Shown: positions 44,898 through 54,159, counted from the stretch's first letter. The stretch is 54,159 nucleotides of DNA from Candidatus Rifleibacteriota bacterium (GCA_029564115.1 JAKQQP010000068.1:1-54159), one strand, 5' to 3'. Numbers and translations are program-made. The notes: generated by a model not told the origin, from the sequence alone.

Positions 44898-46988
44898 TTA
44901 TTTGTGCTGAATTCGGAAAACGCCATCCCAGTCGGTGCCTGGCGGTCGGTCGTGAAGCTCGCGGCAGCGTGTCAGATACATCTCGGCAGCGGCGTCTTCC
45001 GGCTGTATTTCAAGGATTTCCTGAAACTGCTCGTATGATTCGCGCCAGTTACGGTTAAGATAGCTGTTTAGAGCTTTTTCGGCCATGTCTGCCAGGTGCT
45101 CCATCTTTTCAGCGTCGGGGCTGTCTTTTCTGCCAAGCAGTTGAAAAATTTTGACGCTTTTCTGGCGCCCCTTGACCGCCACCAGATCGAGAGGTCTGAA
45201 GATGAACGAATTGCCGGCATCTGAAACAGTTGATTCGCTGACAATTATTTCTGAACCATAAAGCTTGTTCAGGCCTTCAAGACGACTGGCAAGATTGACG
45301 TTGTCGCCTACGGCAGTGTAGTTGAAGCGATCGGAAGAACCGAAGTTGCCTATCAATGCGATGCCGGTATTGATACCGATGCGGGTTTTCAGCTGATCTT
45401 TTTTTTCTGAGAGCCATTTTTCGTTCAGCTTTTTGATCTTCTGTTCTATAGCAAGGGCGGCATTGCAGGCGTGTTCGGCCTGGCGGTCGTCACGTGCCGG
45501 CGCTCCCCAGAATGCCATTACCGAGTCGCCGATATATTTGTCGATCGTGCCGCCATGACTGTGCATTATGGCCGCCAGACAGTCGAAATATTCTGAGAGC
45601 TGCTGCACCAGATCGGTTGGCAGAACACGTTCGGTTATCGCAGAAAAGTCGCTTATGTCGGTGAACATCAGGGTGATTTTTTCAGCGTGGGCCTGCAGTC
45701 TGGCCTCATCGCCGCTGTGTACCAGCCCCTGAACAATTTCAGATGGTACGTATTTTTTGAAGGCTCCCAGCGCTTTTTTCATTGAATCCATAGTTTCACC
45801 CATCTGTTGAATCTCGCTGATGGGTGAGCGCAGATCGATGCTGCCGTCAAAATCAAGGTTTTGAATGCGGCTGGCTTCTGCAGTCAGGCGTTTTATGGGG
45901 TCGGTAAGTTCTTTGGCGATGGTTGAAGTGAGAAAACCGGCAATTATCAACAGCCAGAAAGAAAAGAGCAGAGTCGTTTCGTGAATTCTTGCAATGGGGC
46001 CGATAAAATCATCTTCAGGAACTATGATGCCCAGAACCCAGTCACGCCCGAAATTTTCGGGAAATGGCCGAAAAGAAGCTATGTAGCGGTCACCATGGTG
46101 ATCGTAAATGAATTTAAACTGCTTCTGACTGAGAAAGGTTTCGATAGCGGTTTTTATCGGACCGGTTTTAAGGCTTTCACGTGTCGGTGATCTTGGCGTC
46201 TTGATATTTTCGGTGGGCAGCCCCGATTTTTCGGGGTAGGCAAGAACATTGCCCTCACTGTCTGAGATGAAGGCGATCCCCGATTCCCCTATTTTCAGAC
46301 TTTTTAAAAATTCGGCCAGTTCATAAAGCCTGAAATCTATACCCACTGCGCCAATGAAAAAACCATCATCGCTGAAAACCGGGTGAGCGCAGGTGATGCC
46401 TGGAACCTGATCGGTGAACAGGCGGTATTCTCTGCTCCATACTGTCGTGCCTTCCGACTTGGCCAGCACATACCAGGGGCGTTCGCGAGGGTCGAAGTTT
46501 AGAACGGAACTGCTGTGAGTCGCTATTATCTGCCAGTCGGCATCACGGTCTATTTCGGTTATGCCGGCCGGCTCCGATGTTCGTGAAACGATTTTTGTCG
46601 AAAAGTTGCCATTGTCGAGTCGTCGTGACATGACAAAGTTGCCGTTTTCGTCACCTAGATAAACAGAAGAAAACTGCGGGTAAATGCTCAAGGTTTCAAG
46701 ACTGATAGTCTCGATAAGTTCTGGCGATTTTGCAAAAGAGGTGCCGCGCTCGATCAGTTTTTTCAGCAGAGTGCCGGTTTTTCTGGCCGGGTCGAGGTGA
46801 TTGCTGGTCTGTCTGATTACCGTTTCTGAAATCTGGTATAGCAGCTCGTCTGAAGATTGCAGCATGATTTCTGAATTGCTGCGATAACCGTAAAAAACTA
46901 TTCCGGCAACGATCAGCGAAAAAAGTGCCAGAAATGAAAAAAAGACCACAACCTGCAGCCTGTAGGTTCTAAAACTCGAATTATTCAT
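44898..46988 (-). CDS. Adenylate cyclase with dCache sensor, HAMP and TPR-like tail
   Basis: 696 residues. TM1 (about 10-33), a periplasmic double-Cache domain (about 40-325) with the DPRERPWYVLAK signature, TM2 (about 340-357), HAMP, a class III cyclase domain (about 435-600), and a helical C-terminal tail ending PPGTDWDGVF, also found in the GAF cyclase. Active site complete: Asp444, Asp488, Lys484, Thr558, Asn565, Arg569, so a homodimer should make cAMP. Cache domains bind small metabolites such as amino or organic acids. Divergent from urocanate hydratase, convergent with a methyltransferase. No obvious Shine-Dalgarno. Confidence 0.92.
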   Translation of the reverse strand: MNNSSFRTYRLQVVVFFSFLALFSLIVAGIVFYGYRSNSEIMLQSSDELLYQISETVIRQTSNHLDPARKTGTLLKKLIERGTSFAKSPELIETISLETLSIYPQFSSVYLGDENGNFVMSRRLDNGNFSTKIVSRTSEPAGITEIDRDADWQIIATHSSSVLNFDPRERPWYVLAKSEGTTVWSREYRLFTDQVPGITCAHPVFSDDGFFIGAVGIDFRLYELAEFLKSLKIGESGIAFISDSEGNVLAYPEKSGLPTENIKTPRSPTRESLKTGPIKTAIETFLSQKQFKFIYDHHGDRYIASFRPFPENFGRDWVLGIIVPEDDFIGPIARIHETTLLFSFWLLIIAGFLTSTIAKELTDPIKRLTAEASRIQNLDFDGSIDLRSPISEIQQMGETMDSMKKALGAFKKYVPSEIVQGLVHSGDEARLQAHAEKITLMFTDISDFSAITERVLPTDLVQQLSEYFDCLAAIMHSHGGTIDKYIGDSVMAFWGAPARDDRQAEHACNAALAIEQKIKKLNEKWLSEKKDQLKTRIGINTGIALIGNFGSSDRFNYTAVGDNVNLASRLEGLNKLYGSEIIVSESTVSDAGNSFIFRPLDLVAVKGRQKSVKIFQLLGRKDSPDAEKMEHLADMAEKALNSYLNRNWRESYEQFQEILEIQPEDAAAEMYLTRCRELHDRPPGTDWDGVFRIQHK

Positions 46989-47057
46989 AATGCTGCAGAG
47001 ATTTTAGCATGTTTGCCAAGACAACGCAGTAATTTAATGCCTGGCTTCTTTTCGAAG

Positions 47058-47086
47058 TTGCCCAAATCGGGGTGAGAGGTTATATT
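47058..47086 (+). promoter_or_regulatory. Candidate sigma-70-type promoter of hutU
   Basis: TTGCCC (47058-47063), a 17-bp spacer and TATATT (47081-47086), about 45 bp before the ATG of the urocanate hydratase gene. Four of six and five of six consensus matches. Confidence 0.5.
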
Positions 47087-47130
47087 ATCTGACGGTTGAC
47101 AAGACAACAGATTGACCGGAGGTCGAAGGA

Positions 47131-49158
47131 ATGTTAGACAACAAAGCAATCTCTGATGCCATGACAATAAAACTGGAAGCGGTTCTGCCGCCTTACCCGG
47201 AGTTCGAATCCGGTATCAGAAGAGCGCCTGATCGTGGCTTTACCCTTAACCAGTCGGAAACTGAGACTGCACTGAAAAACGCTCTGCGTTATATCCCGGA
47301 AGAACTGCATGAAACGCTGATTCCCGAATTTCTCGATGAATTGAAGACCAGAGGTCGGATCTATGGTTACCGCTTCAGACCGAACGGTAGAATCACCGGG
47401 CGCCCGATCGATGAATACCGTGGCAACTGCGTCGAGGGCAAGGCGTTTCAGGTAATGATCGACAATAATCTCGATTTTGCCATCGCACTTTACCCGTATG
47501 AACTGGTAACCTACGGTGAAACCGGTCAGGTCTGTCAAAACTGGATGCAGTACCGCCTGATCAAAAAATATCTTGAAGTCATGACCCAGGAACAGACCCT
47601 GGTGGTCATGTCAGGGCATCCACTCGGTCTTTTCAGATCACATCCGTCTGCCCCGCGCGTAATAATGAGCCACGGCCTGATGATCGGTATGTTCGACAAC
47701 CAGGAAGAATGGCATCGTGGCATGCAGCTGGGCGTGACGAATTACGGCCAGATGACAGCGGGCGGTTGGATGTACATTGGCCCTCAGGGCATAGTTCACG
47801 GCACTTTCAATACTATTCTCAATGCCGGCAGAATGAAGCTCGGCATTGCCCCCGACGAAGACCTCACCGGTCATCTGTTCGTGTCGTCAGGGCTTGGCGG
47901 AATGAGTGGAGCGCAGCCAAAAGCGATCGAAATTGCCAATGGTGTGGGCATTATCGCCGAGGTTGATGAATCCCGAATAAAAACCAGACATGAACAGGGC
48001 TGGGTTTCCAGAATTGCTCGCACTCCGGCTGAAGCCTTTGAAATGGCGCATGAGCACATGCGTGCCCGCCGCAGTACATCGATAGCTTTTCACGGCAATA
48101 TCGTCGATCTGCTTGAATATGCCGTGAACAAAAGAGTCCCCATAGAGCTCCTTTCAGACCAGACTTCCTGCCATGCTGTTTATGACGGTGGCTATTGCCC
48201 CAAAGGTCTGACTTTCGAAGAAAGAACCGATATGATCGCTAAAGACCCGGTCAGATTCAAAGAGCTTGTAGACGCCTCTTTGAAGGCACATTTCAAGGCG
48301 ATCAAAACTCTTTGTCAGCGAGGTACATACTTTTTTGACTACGGCAACGCCTTCATGCGCTCAGTGTATGACGCCGGCGTCAAAGAAATCTGCGCCAATG
48401 GCGAAAATCCCCGCGATGGCTTTATCTGGCCCTCATATGTCGAAGATATCATGGGACCAATGCTCTTCGATTACGGTTATGGGCCATTCAGATGGGTCTG
48501 CCTCAGCGGCCGCAAAGAAGATCTCGATAAAACCGACCAGGCGGCAATGGCCTGTATCGACCCGAATCGCCGGGCACAGGACCGCGACAACTATGTCTGG
48601 ATCCGTGATGCCGAAAAGAATGCTCTGGTAGTTGGCACTCAGGCCAGAATTCTCTACCAGGATACCGAAGGAAGAGTTAAAATCGCACTCAAATTCAACG
48701 AAATGGTCAGAAAAGGCGAAGTCGGCCCTGTTATGCTCGGTCGCGACCACCACGATACTGGCGGCACCGATTCACCCTATCGCGAAACAGCTAATATCAA
48801 AGATGGCAGCAATATCATGGCGGAAATGGCGACCCACTGCTATGCGGGCAATGCCGCCCGTGGGATGAGCCTCATTTCTCTGCATAATGGCGGTGGGGTT
48901 GGCATTGGCAAGTCGATCAACGGCGGTTTTGGTCTTGTTCTCGACGGCAGTCGCCGGGTTGACGAGATAATAAAACAGGCCATGACCTGGGATGTAATGT
49001 GCGGAGTGTCGCGCCGTGCCTGGGGGCGTTGCGAAAATGCCATCGAAGTTACTGCAGATTTCAACAACAAGGCTGACGGCAACCATGTCACACTGCCTTT
49101 CATCCCCCAGGAAGACTCAATAAAAAAAGCTGTGGCAGAAATCTTTAAAAAGAACTGA
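47131..49158 (+). CDS. hutU: Urocanate hydratase
   Basis: 675 residues, matching the long form of urocanase (EC 4.2.1.49), which uses tightly bound NAD+ to hydrate urocanate to imidazolone propionate in histidine breakdown. Conserved stretches include QNWMQYRLIKKYLE, GHPLGLFRSHP, TAGGWMYIGPQGIVHGT, SSGLGGMSGAQPKA, LSDQTSCH and GRDHHDTGGTDSPYRET. Strong Shine-Dalgarno (GGAGG plus AAGGA) precedes the ATG. No other hut gene is within the window, so it is solitary, flanked by cyclase genes. A hairpin follows. Confidence 0.97.
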   Translation: MLDNKAISDAMTIKLEAVLPPYPEFESGIRRAPDRGFTLNQSETETALKNALRYIPEELHETLIPEFLDELKTRGRIYGYRFRPNGRITGRPIDEYRGNCVEGKAFQVMIDNNLDFAIALYPYELVTYGETGQVCQNWMQYRLIKKYLEVMTQEQTLVVMSGHPLGLFRSHPSAPRVIMSHGLMIGMFDNQEEWHRGMQLGVTNYGQMTAGGWMYIGPQGIVHGTFNTILNAGRMKLGIAPDEDLTGHLFVSSGLGGMSGAQPKAIEIANGVGIIAEVDESRIKTRHEQGWVSRIARTPAEAFEMAHEHMRARRSTSIAFHGNIVDLLEYAVNKRVPIELLSDQTSCHAVYDGGYCPKGLTFEERTDMIAKDPVRFKELVDASLKAHFKAIKTLCQRGTYFFDYGNAFMRSVYDAGVKEICANGENPRDGFIWPSYVEDIMGPMLFDYGYGPFRWVCLSGRKEDLDKTDQAAMACIDPNRRAQDRDNYVWIRDAEKNALVVGTQARILYQDTEGRVKIALKFNEMVRKGEVGPVMLGRDHHDTGGTDSPYRETANIKDGSNIMAEMATHCYAGNAARGMSLISLHNGGGVGIGKSINGGFGLVLDGSRRVDEIIKQAMTWDVMCGVSRRAWGRCENAIEVTADFNNKADGNHVTLPFIPQEDSIKKAVAEIFKKN

Positions 49159-49183
49159 GTTTCGACAAACAGCATATCTTCAG

Positions 49184-49210
49184 GACAGCCCGACTTCAAG
49201 TCGGGCTGTC
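49184..49210. terminator. Perfect palindrome between convergent genes
   Basis: GACAGCCCGACTT pairs with AAGTCGGGCTGTC around a single central C: a 13-bp stem, of which about 12 pairs are usable. It covers the stop codon of the minus-strand cyclase and lies 25 bp past the hutU stop. No T-tract, so it may be a REP-like palindrome rather than a classical terminator. Confidence 0.6.
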
Positions 49211-52200
49211 TGCGCGTCTGGAGACTTCCAGCGGTGGCGATCCGGCAGTTTCGATCGCCGGAATGGTGAATGAATAGATTCCTTCCGGCAGAAGCTCCTG
49301 GGTTGCTTTATCCAGCAGTATTCTGCTGCCATTACAATGTTTGCTGAGGCTTTCCAGTTGCGCGGCTCTGCTTACCAGGCTGCCCACAATCGTTGCGTCG
49401 AGCATGCCCTCGTTTGAGCCTACACGTCCGCAGATTACGCTTCCCGTGCAAATTCCTGCGCCATTTTCGATGGTGAAAAGTTGTTGCTGGCGACGCTGAC
49501 TGTTAAAATTGATCAGAGCTTCACGCATTTTTAATGCCGCATCAACAGCGCTTGCAGCGCAGTTTGTATTTTCGTGAGCGTAAAAAACCGCCTGAATTGC
49601 ATCGCCGATCAACTTGTCGACCACCCCCCCATGACTCTCGATTATTTCAGTCATGACGCTGAAGTATTCGTTCAGCATATCGACTATTTCTTCAGGGGGG
49701 TATTTTTCACTGATGGTCGTGAAGTTCCGCAGATCGGCAAAAAGAATGCTGGCTTCTACGCGACTGCCCCCTGGCTTAAGCATTTCGGTGTGCGAAGACG
49801 AAATTGCGTCGAGAACATTACGCGAGACCAACTGGCTTATCTGGCTTTTTTCATAGAGCTTTCGCGATATTTTATTGAAAGAATTGCCGAGCATGTCAAA
49901 CTCGTCACCGTTGTCAATCTGCATGGAAAAATGGAAGTTCTCTTTGCTCAGTTCGTTAATTGCAGCTTCGAAGGCCGGTAGTGGGCGAAGTAATACTCTG
50001 CTGAGGCCGCGGGCCAGAACCACAGCGCAAATGAGTGCCAGAAGCGCGAAAAAAATTATGGCTGCATTGCCAATGATAAAACTGCTCGAAGTTTCCGGGC
50101 GGGCAATTCCCATTATCCATACGTCGCCATCCGCCGCAGGTGCCGTGAATATCAGATGCGGATCAGCAGAGTCGAGATTGTTTATTCTATTGATGTTGCT
50201 GAAAGTGAACAGGGCATCTGCCAGCGGTCGAATGCCTGTATCTGAAAGTTTCGACGGGATATCCCGCCTGATGGTGTGGTCGCTTAAAACGCGAAAATTA
50301 TAAGAATGACGCAGGTAGAAATTCAAAAATACACGATAACCGTTAAAAGAAAGCTCTTGTTTGACCAGTCCCTTCTCGAGCATTTCTGCAAAGTCGTAGA
50401 ACCAGCAAGAACTGTCTGTCTGAAAAATTGAAAGCCCGGTCGCGTGGTTCGTGGGAGTTTTCCAGATAGAGACGGTTAGATTCTCACGCCGAGAACTCAT
50501 GCTGTTGCGTACTGCTGATTTTTCTTCGGCGAAGACCCGCGATACCACCTTGGGGTCTATGACGTTTTCAAGAAAGCCAAGAGTATACTGGTTTTTGTCT
50601 GAAATTCTTCTTTGCTTTTCTGCGGACATATGGCGCATTGCCCCGAGCTGAAAAAGAACCTCGAGAGCATGGCTGCCAAAAAACAGGTGTGGCGTTTCTG
50701 TGATTTTTTTACGGTTGTTGCTCATGCCGATTAGATAATCGAGTTCAGGATGGTAGATGATGAAAGTATCGATAAGATGTCTTATTCTCTTGTAAACCGG
50801 CAGACCCGTTTCAGACTGCCCTTCCCGCGCAAAGAGCCCCAGAGTGTTACCTATATTTGCCAGCTTTTCCAGTTTCATCAAAGAAAAAATATTTGCCAGA
50901 ATATTTCGAAACAGCACATTGCGTGCCAATTGCAGCTTGATGGCCTGATCTTTTACATGAATGGCGTTTTGCATGAGATCTATAGTTTGCTCTGCTTCAA
51001 GGTGACGACTGGTATTCATATAACAAACACCAAGCCAGACTGTGCCGCCCAGTGGCAGAAGCATCCCTGAGAACAATCCGATACCTACGTACATTCTGAT
51101 TTTTTGAAGTTTTTTGAAGCGGCCGGATTTTATGCCCACCATCAACAACGATACTGATAAAGCGTAAATTAGAAGAATTGTGTCAGCAAAACGCGCCTTT
51201 TTTCTGCCTTCTGCCAATGCCCGGCTTTCTGAAATTCTTATTGCCAGGGGTTTGCCGCCTGCAGAAATGTGGCCCCAGGCCAGCTTTTGGAAAGATTCCG
51301 GTGTTGCGCCAATCAGGCTCAAACGATCGTTTTCTTCAACAAAGACCGGCAGATTTTTTTCGCTGCATGTCCCGAAACTGTGCCTGATAACACTTCCTGA
51401 AAGCTGTTTGCAGGTCGTTTGCAGCATGAACCTCGCTTTTATGCTGGCGAGAGATATTCCGGCAATGACGAATCTGTGGTTGAAGTTTCCATTTTTATCC
51501 GGGACCGGAAGCAGAGAGACGAAGAGACCTGTGTTGTTATGGGTCGAGAAATGGCTTTTGCCGATGTCGAAATTGGTCGCAAGAAAGTCGAATATCCCTG
51601 CTATTTTGCTGAAAACGGGTATTGACGAAAAGTTTCGGTGTTTTTCAGAACTTCGGTCACGCGGCGGATAAATGCGCTCTGAAAGTATCTGCCAGGATTT
51701 TTTGAGGCAGGTTCTGAATTCTTCCTTGTTATCAGGTTGTGCGAACGGGGCGTGTATCTGCCAGCCGCAATCATCTTCATTCTGAGCCATGACAAAGACG
51801 AAGTCCGGTCGGGAACCTGCGTAAGCAAAAAAGTGCCGGGAAAATATTTCGATTTCCTCGCCCGGAGACTCTTCGAAAGTTGAGATTCCTTTCATGAAAG
51901 GATTTTGGCGATAGTCGTCAATGGTAGCCGTTCCTGCCATCAGTTTGTTGGTGAAATCGTTGTAACTTGAAGCGAAAAGTCTGTCTCTAAGCCATTGCCC
52001 TGGTTCAAGAGCAGTCTGGTATTTCTGCAGCTCGATGTTGAATTTCTGACGCAGCCGCGATTTTTCCAGCTGTGTTTCCATATCGATGGCAGATGCAAAG
52101 ATAAATTTTCCTGCCAGCGCCGGCAAAATGACGAGAAGCAGCCATAACAAAACCGGGGCATGGCTCAACACCTGGCTTTGTTCGCCGTTGATTTTCAGCT

Positions 52201-52213
52201 TAACTGTCTGCAT
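49196..52213 (-). CDS. Membrane class III cyclase, metal-donor half of a second heterodimeric pair
   Basis: 1005 residues from the ATG at 52213, which follows GGAGAG on the minus strand; a longer frame to 52438 would overlap the upstream gene by 239 bp and is rejected. Topology: TM1 about 20-42, periplasmic domain 1, TM2/TM3 about 343-400, periplasmic domain 2, TM4 about 715-735, HAMP, cyclase domain (about 820-960). Asp827 and Asp871 (metals), Lys867 and Thr941 are kept, but the transition-state Asn is Ser948 and the Arg is Gln952. The start overlaps the end of its partner by 14 bp. Confidence 0.9.
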   Translation of the reverse strand: MQTVKLKINGEQSQVLSHAPVLLWLLLVILPALAGKFIFASAIDMETQLEKSRLRQKFNIELQKYQTALEPGQWLRDRLFASSYNDFTNKLMAGTATIDDYRQNPFMKGISTFEESPGEEIEIFSRHFFAYAGSRPDFVFVMAQNEDDCGWQIHAPFAQPDNKEEFRTCLKKSWQILSERIYPPRDRSSEKHRNFSSIPVFSKIAGIFDFLATNFDIGKSHFSTHNNTGLFVSLLPVPDKNGNFNHRFVIAGISLASIKARFMLQTTCKQLSGSVIRHSFGTCSEKNLPVFVEENDRLSLIGATPESFQKLAWGHISAGGKPLAIRISESRALAEGRKKARFADTILLIYALSVSLLMVGIKSGRFKKLQKIRMYVGIGLFSGMLLPLGGTVWLGVCYMNTSRHLEAEQTIDLMQNAIHVKDQAIKLQLARNVLFRNILANIFSLMKLEKLANIGNTLGLFAREGQSETGLPVYKRIRHLIDTFIIYHPELDYLIGMSNNRKKITETPHLFFGSHALEVLFQLGAMRHMSAEKQRRISDKNQYTLGFLENVIDPKVVSRVFAEEKSAVRNSMSSRRENLTVSIWKTPTNHATGLSIFQTDSSCWFYDFAEMLEKGLVKQELSFNGYRVFLNFYLRHSYNFRVLSDHTIRRDIPSKLSDTGIRPLADALFTFSNINRINNLDSADPHLIFTAPAADGDVWIMGIARPETSSSFIIGNAAIIFFALLALICAVVLARGLSRVLLRPLPAFEAAINELSKENFHFSMQIDNGDEFDMLGNSFNKISRKLYEKSQISQLVSRNVLDAISSSHTEMLKPGGSRVEASILFADLRNFTTISEKYPPEEIVDMLNEYFSVMTEIIESHGGVVDKLIGDAIQAVFYAHENTNCAASAVDAALKMREALINFNSQRRQQQLFTIENGAGICTGSVICGRVGSNEGMLDATIVGSLVSRAAQLESLSKHCNGSRILLDKATQELLPEGIYSFTIPAIETAGSPPLEVSRRADSPT

Positions 52214-54159
52214 TCTTCTCTCCACGAATTTCGAAAATGGTGACAGGCTCAGTTTTGCCTTTGACCGTAATTCTTCCGTGTAAAAACAGCTCGATGGCTT
52301 CTTTTGCCTTTTCAGCCACGGATTCGTCGACGAGAATGTGCGGAAACCCGTCGAAGTGAGAGGCTGCCTCGAGCCGTGCCGCCAGGTTGACCGTATTGCC
52401 AATGAGTGTGAAATCTTTGCGCCCGTGATGTGCGCCAATTTTGCCTCTTATGACTTCACCGGCCGCAATTCCGGTGCCTGTCAGAACGGGTGGCAGGTTC
52501 TTGACGCAGAGCTTATCGTTGAGAGCGACCATTGCCTTCAGGCAGCCGATCGCGGCTTTGCATGCCGCGACCTCAGGTTGATTGTGGCATCTTTCTGAAG
52601 AGAAGCTCAGCATTATGGCGTCGCCAATATATTTGTCTATTTGTGCTCCGTATTGCCTGATGATGGGCTCCATTTCGCTGAAGTACACATTCAGCAATGT
52701 GATGACTTCTTCCGGGGGTAGCTTTTCAGTCAGAGCGGCAAACTCTCTGATATGTATGAACATCACGACTCTATATACTGTCGCCCCAGAAGTTTCCCGC
52801 ATAGTTTCAGCTTCCTCACTTATGGTCGATGCCACTTCATCAGAGATGAAGCGTTGTAGAAGCTTGTGCTGCCGCATGCCTTCAGACATCAGGTTGAAAT
52901 TGTCGATCAGTTTCCCAAGTTCATTGGCTGCTGAATAATCTATTGTCGGGTAATTGCCTTTTTCAAGTGAATCGATACCTCTCATCAGCAGGTTGATTGG
53001 TTTTAAAAACACATCGGACATCAGGGAGCTCAAAAGTGCAATCAGAACCATAGCGTAAGGAATCGACAGTAACCCGGCAATTCTGAAAAGACTTTCTGTG
53101 ACGGCATTTTGGCTGATAATGCTGCGCGAAACCAGAATGAACGGCAGGTCAGCCATTGCCTTGACAGCATAAAGGGTTACCATCCCATTTTTATCAAACT
53201 GGTGCCAGCTTGTTTCTCTGATGCTTTCATTCAGACATTCGGCTGCAGCAAGCATGTCCGGCTCGTTCAGCGCTCCAGGCGGCCAGGCGAAACTGTTGTC
53301 GAGTTCATAACTGTCGGCATGCATCCTGAATATGGCAGAATGAGTCACAAGACCGTCTCTTCGTTTGAAGGTGAGGTGATTGGTTTCCTGGCTGCTCAGA
53401 TATTTCTCGACGGCGGCTCTGGCATTCTTGATCAGAATAATGCCGGCCCAAAGCTCCGTTTTGTCGGATTCTGGGAACAGGTGGTGTTGAGACATCCTGT
53501 AATAATTCTGTTCTGCGTTGCTCGACAGAAAATACTTGCCGTTGTTGCTGCAGAAAGAATCCCTGTCCACTTCGTTATAGTAAAGCTCGTAAGCCTTCCA
53601 TTTGCGGTATTCTGGAATGTTTGCGACATTTTTGGCAAACTCCGGCCTGAGAACGCCTGTTACTGAAAAAATGTTGTAAAGTTGCCCAAAAACGGTCTCT
53701 TTGAGTATTTGCAGCTTGTCGAGATCGCTATCGGAAGTTGAGGCTTCGATCGGAAAATGTTCCAGATAAGCTCCGTCGCTGCGCAAAAATCCATAACCTT
53801 CGTAAAGTTTTCCCAGATTTGCATTTAATATTCTGCGTAATTTGTCGGTATCTTCGGCGCGAATTTTGTTCAATTGCGCCACAAATTCTGTAGTATTCTG
53901 CCGCTCGCGCAAATCGTTGTTGAGAATGTTCAGTTCGAGCATCTGCAGATCGTTAACTATGTTCTGCTGCTGGGTCGACAACAGAGCCCTGCTGAAGTGG
54001 TTTTTAAAGTTGTTGGCTGTGTAAAAAAAAGCCAGAAATGGCAGCAGAGTTGCCGTCAGAATCGCAAATTTAAACCTTTGTCGCAGCAACGAGGGTCTTA
54101 GCCCGTTTCCCAGATATTGTCGCACGATGGCCAGTCCTGCAAATGCGTAGATCAGCAAG
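52200..54159 (-). CDS. Membrane class III cyclase, substrate/transition-state half of a second pair (5' end outside window)
   Basis: About 652 residues are visible; the frame is open to the right edge, so the N-terminus is missing. The visible part starts in the central TM2/TM3 pair, followed by a periplasmic domain, TM4 (about residue 357-378 of the visible part), HAMP and a cyclase domain. The first metal Asp is replaced by His469 (FIHIREF), while Asp513, Lys509, Thr584, Asn591 and Arg595 are intact. It lies upstream of, and overlaps, the gene with the opposite losses. Confidence 0.88.
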   Translation of the reverse strand, partial: LLIYAFAGLAIVRQYLGNGLRPSLLRQRFKFAILTATLLPFLAFFYTANNFKNHFSRALLSTQQQNIVNDLQMLELNILNNDLRERQNTTEFVAQLNKIRAEDTDKLRRILNANLGKLYEGYGFLRSDGAYLEHFPIEASTSDSDLDKLQILKETVFGQLYNIFSVTGVLRPEFAKNVANIPEYRKWKAYELYYNEVDRDSFCSNNGKYFLSSNAEQNYYRMSQHHLFPESDKTELWAGIILIKNARAAVEKYLSSQETNHLTFKRRDGLVTHSAIFRMHADSYELDNSFAWPPGALNEPDMLAAAECLNESIRETSWHQFDKNGMVTLYAVKAMADLPFILVSRSIISQNAVTESLFRIAGLLSIPYAMVLIALLSSLMSDVFLKPINLLMRGIDSLEKGNYPTIDYSAANELGKLIDNFNLMSEGMRQHKLLQRFISDEVASTISEEAETMRETSGATVYRVVMFIHIREFAALTEKLPPEEVITLLNVYFSEMEPIIRQYGAQIDKYIGDAIMLSFSSERCHNQPEVAACKAAIGCLKAMVALNDKLCVKNLPPVLTGTGIAAGEVIRGKIGAHHGRKDFTLIGNTVNLAARLEAASHFDGFPHILVDESVAEKAKEAIELFLHGRITVKGKTEPVTIFEIRGEKNADS

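Noticed and set aside
52214..52438. 75-residue N-terminal extension of the cyclase ending at 49196
   Set aside because: It would overlap the upstream cyclase deeply, reads as unstructured antisense-like sequence, and lacks the GGAGAG site found just before the ATG at 52213.

Overview
The window reads as about 54 kb of chromosome from a Gram-negative-type (diderm) bacterium with unremarkable base composition. Lipoproteins, Sec and Tat substrates, type IV pilin-like proteins and many sensors with periplasmic domains point that way. I see no rRNA, tRNA, insertion sequence, phage gene or CRISPR array. The wealth of class III nucleotide cyclases and the gene style would fit a deep-branching lineage such as Candidatus Riflebacteria or a spirochaete-like group, but the assignment is a guess. 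Genes are dense, often overlap by 4 bp, and lie in short operons on both strands.

Layout. 1-9.4 kb: end of an unknown gene, tandem hairpins, a hybrid sensor kinase, a YiiX/NlpC-P60-like secreted protein, an SNF-family Na+ symporter, a pyrimidine-rich microsatellite, then a DUF362 Tat substrate with a membrane polyferredoxin, divergent from tatC. 9.5-19.3 kb: an eight-gene, tightly coupled operon encoding a soluble FtsH-like AAA+ protease, a large unknown protein, a MoxR ATPase, a vWA-like protein with a degenerate metal site, a radical-SAM activase-like protein and three small or unknown partners. This matches my memory of the FtsH-vWA-MoxR 'ternary' NTPase systems found by comparative genomics. 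19.3-24 kb: a secreted zinc metallopeptidase, a small secreted protein, and an MTA/SAH-type deaminase fused to a CYTH domain.

24-36 kb: a GAF-GAF-PAS adenylate cyclase (Anabaena CyaB1/CyaB2-like), a HEAT-repeat membrane protein translationally coupled to an ECF sigma factor, a convergent ZAS/FecR anti-sigma-like protein with an upstream lipoprotein, an operon of three minor pilin-like proteins, a DHH phosphoesterase and a Sel1-repeat lipoprotein. 36-54 kb: five further class III cyclase-domain proteins, interrupted by a small-ORF operon, a methyltransferase and urocanate hydratase.

The most striking observation is that four of these cyclases form two overlapping gene pairs (36446-42375 and 49196-54159). 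In each pair one partner keeps both metal-binding aspartates but has lost transition-state and/or substrate residues. The other partner keeps the Lys/Thr/Asn/Arg set but has lost metal aspartates. Each pair can therefore build exactly one complete active site as a heterodimer, like the C1/C2 halves of mammalian membrane adenylyl cyclases, whereas the two remaining cyclases have complete homodimer-type sites. All four paired proteins share an uncommon layout of two periplasmic domains separated by a central pair of membrane helices, followed by HAMP and cyclase domains.
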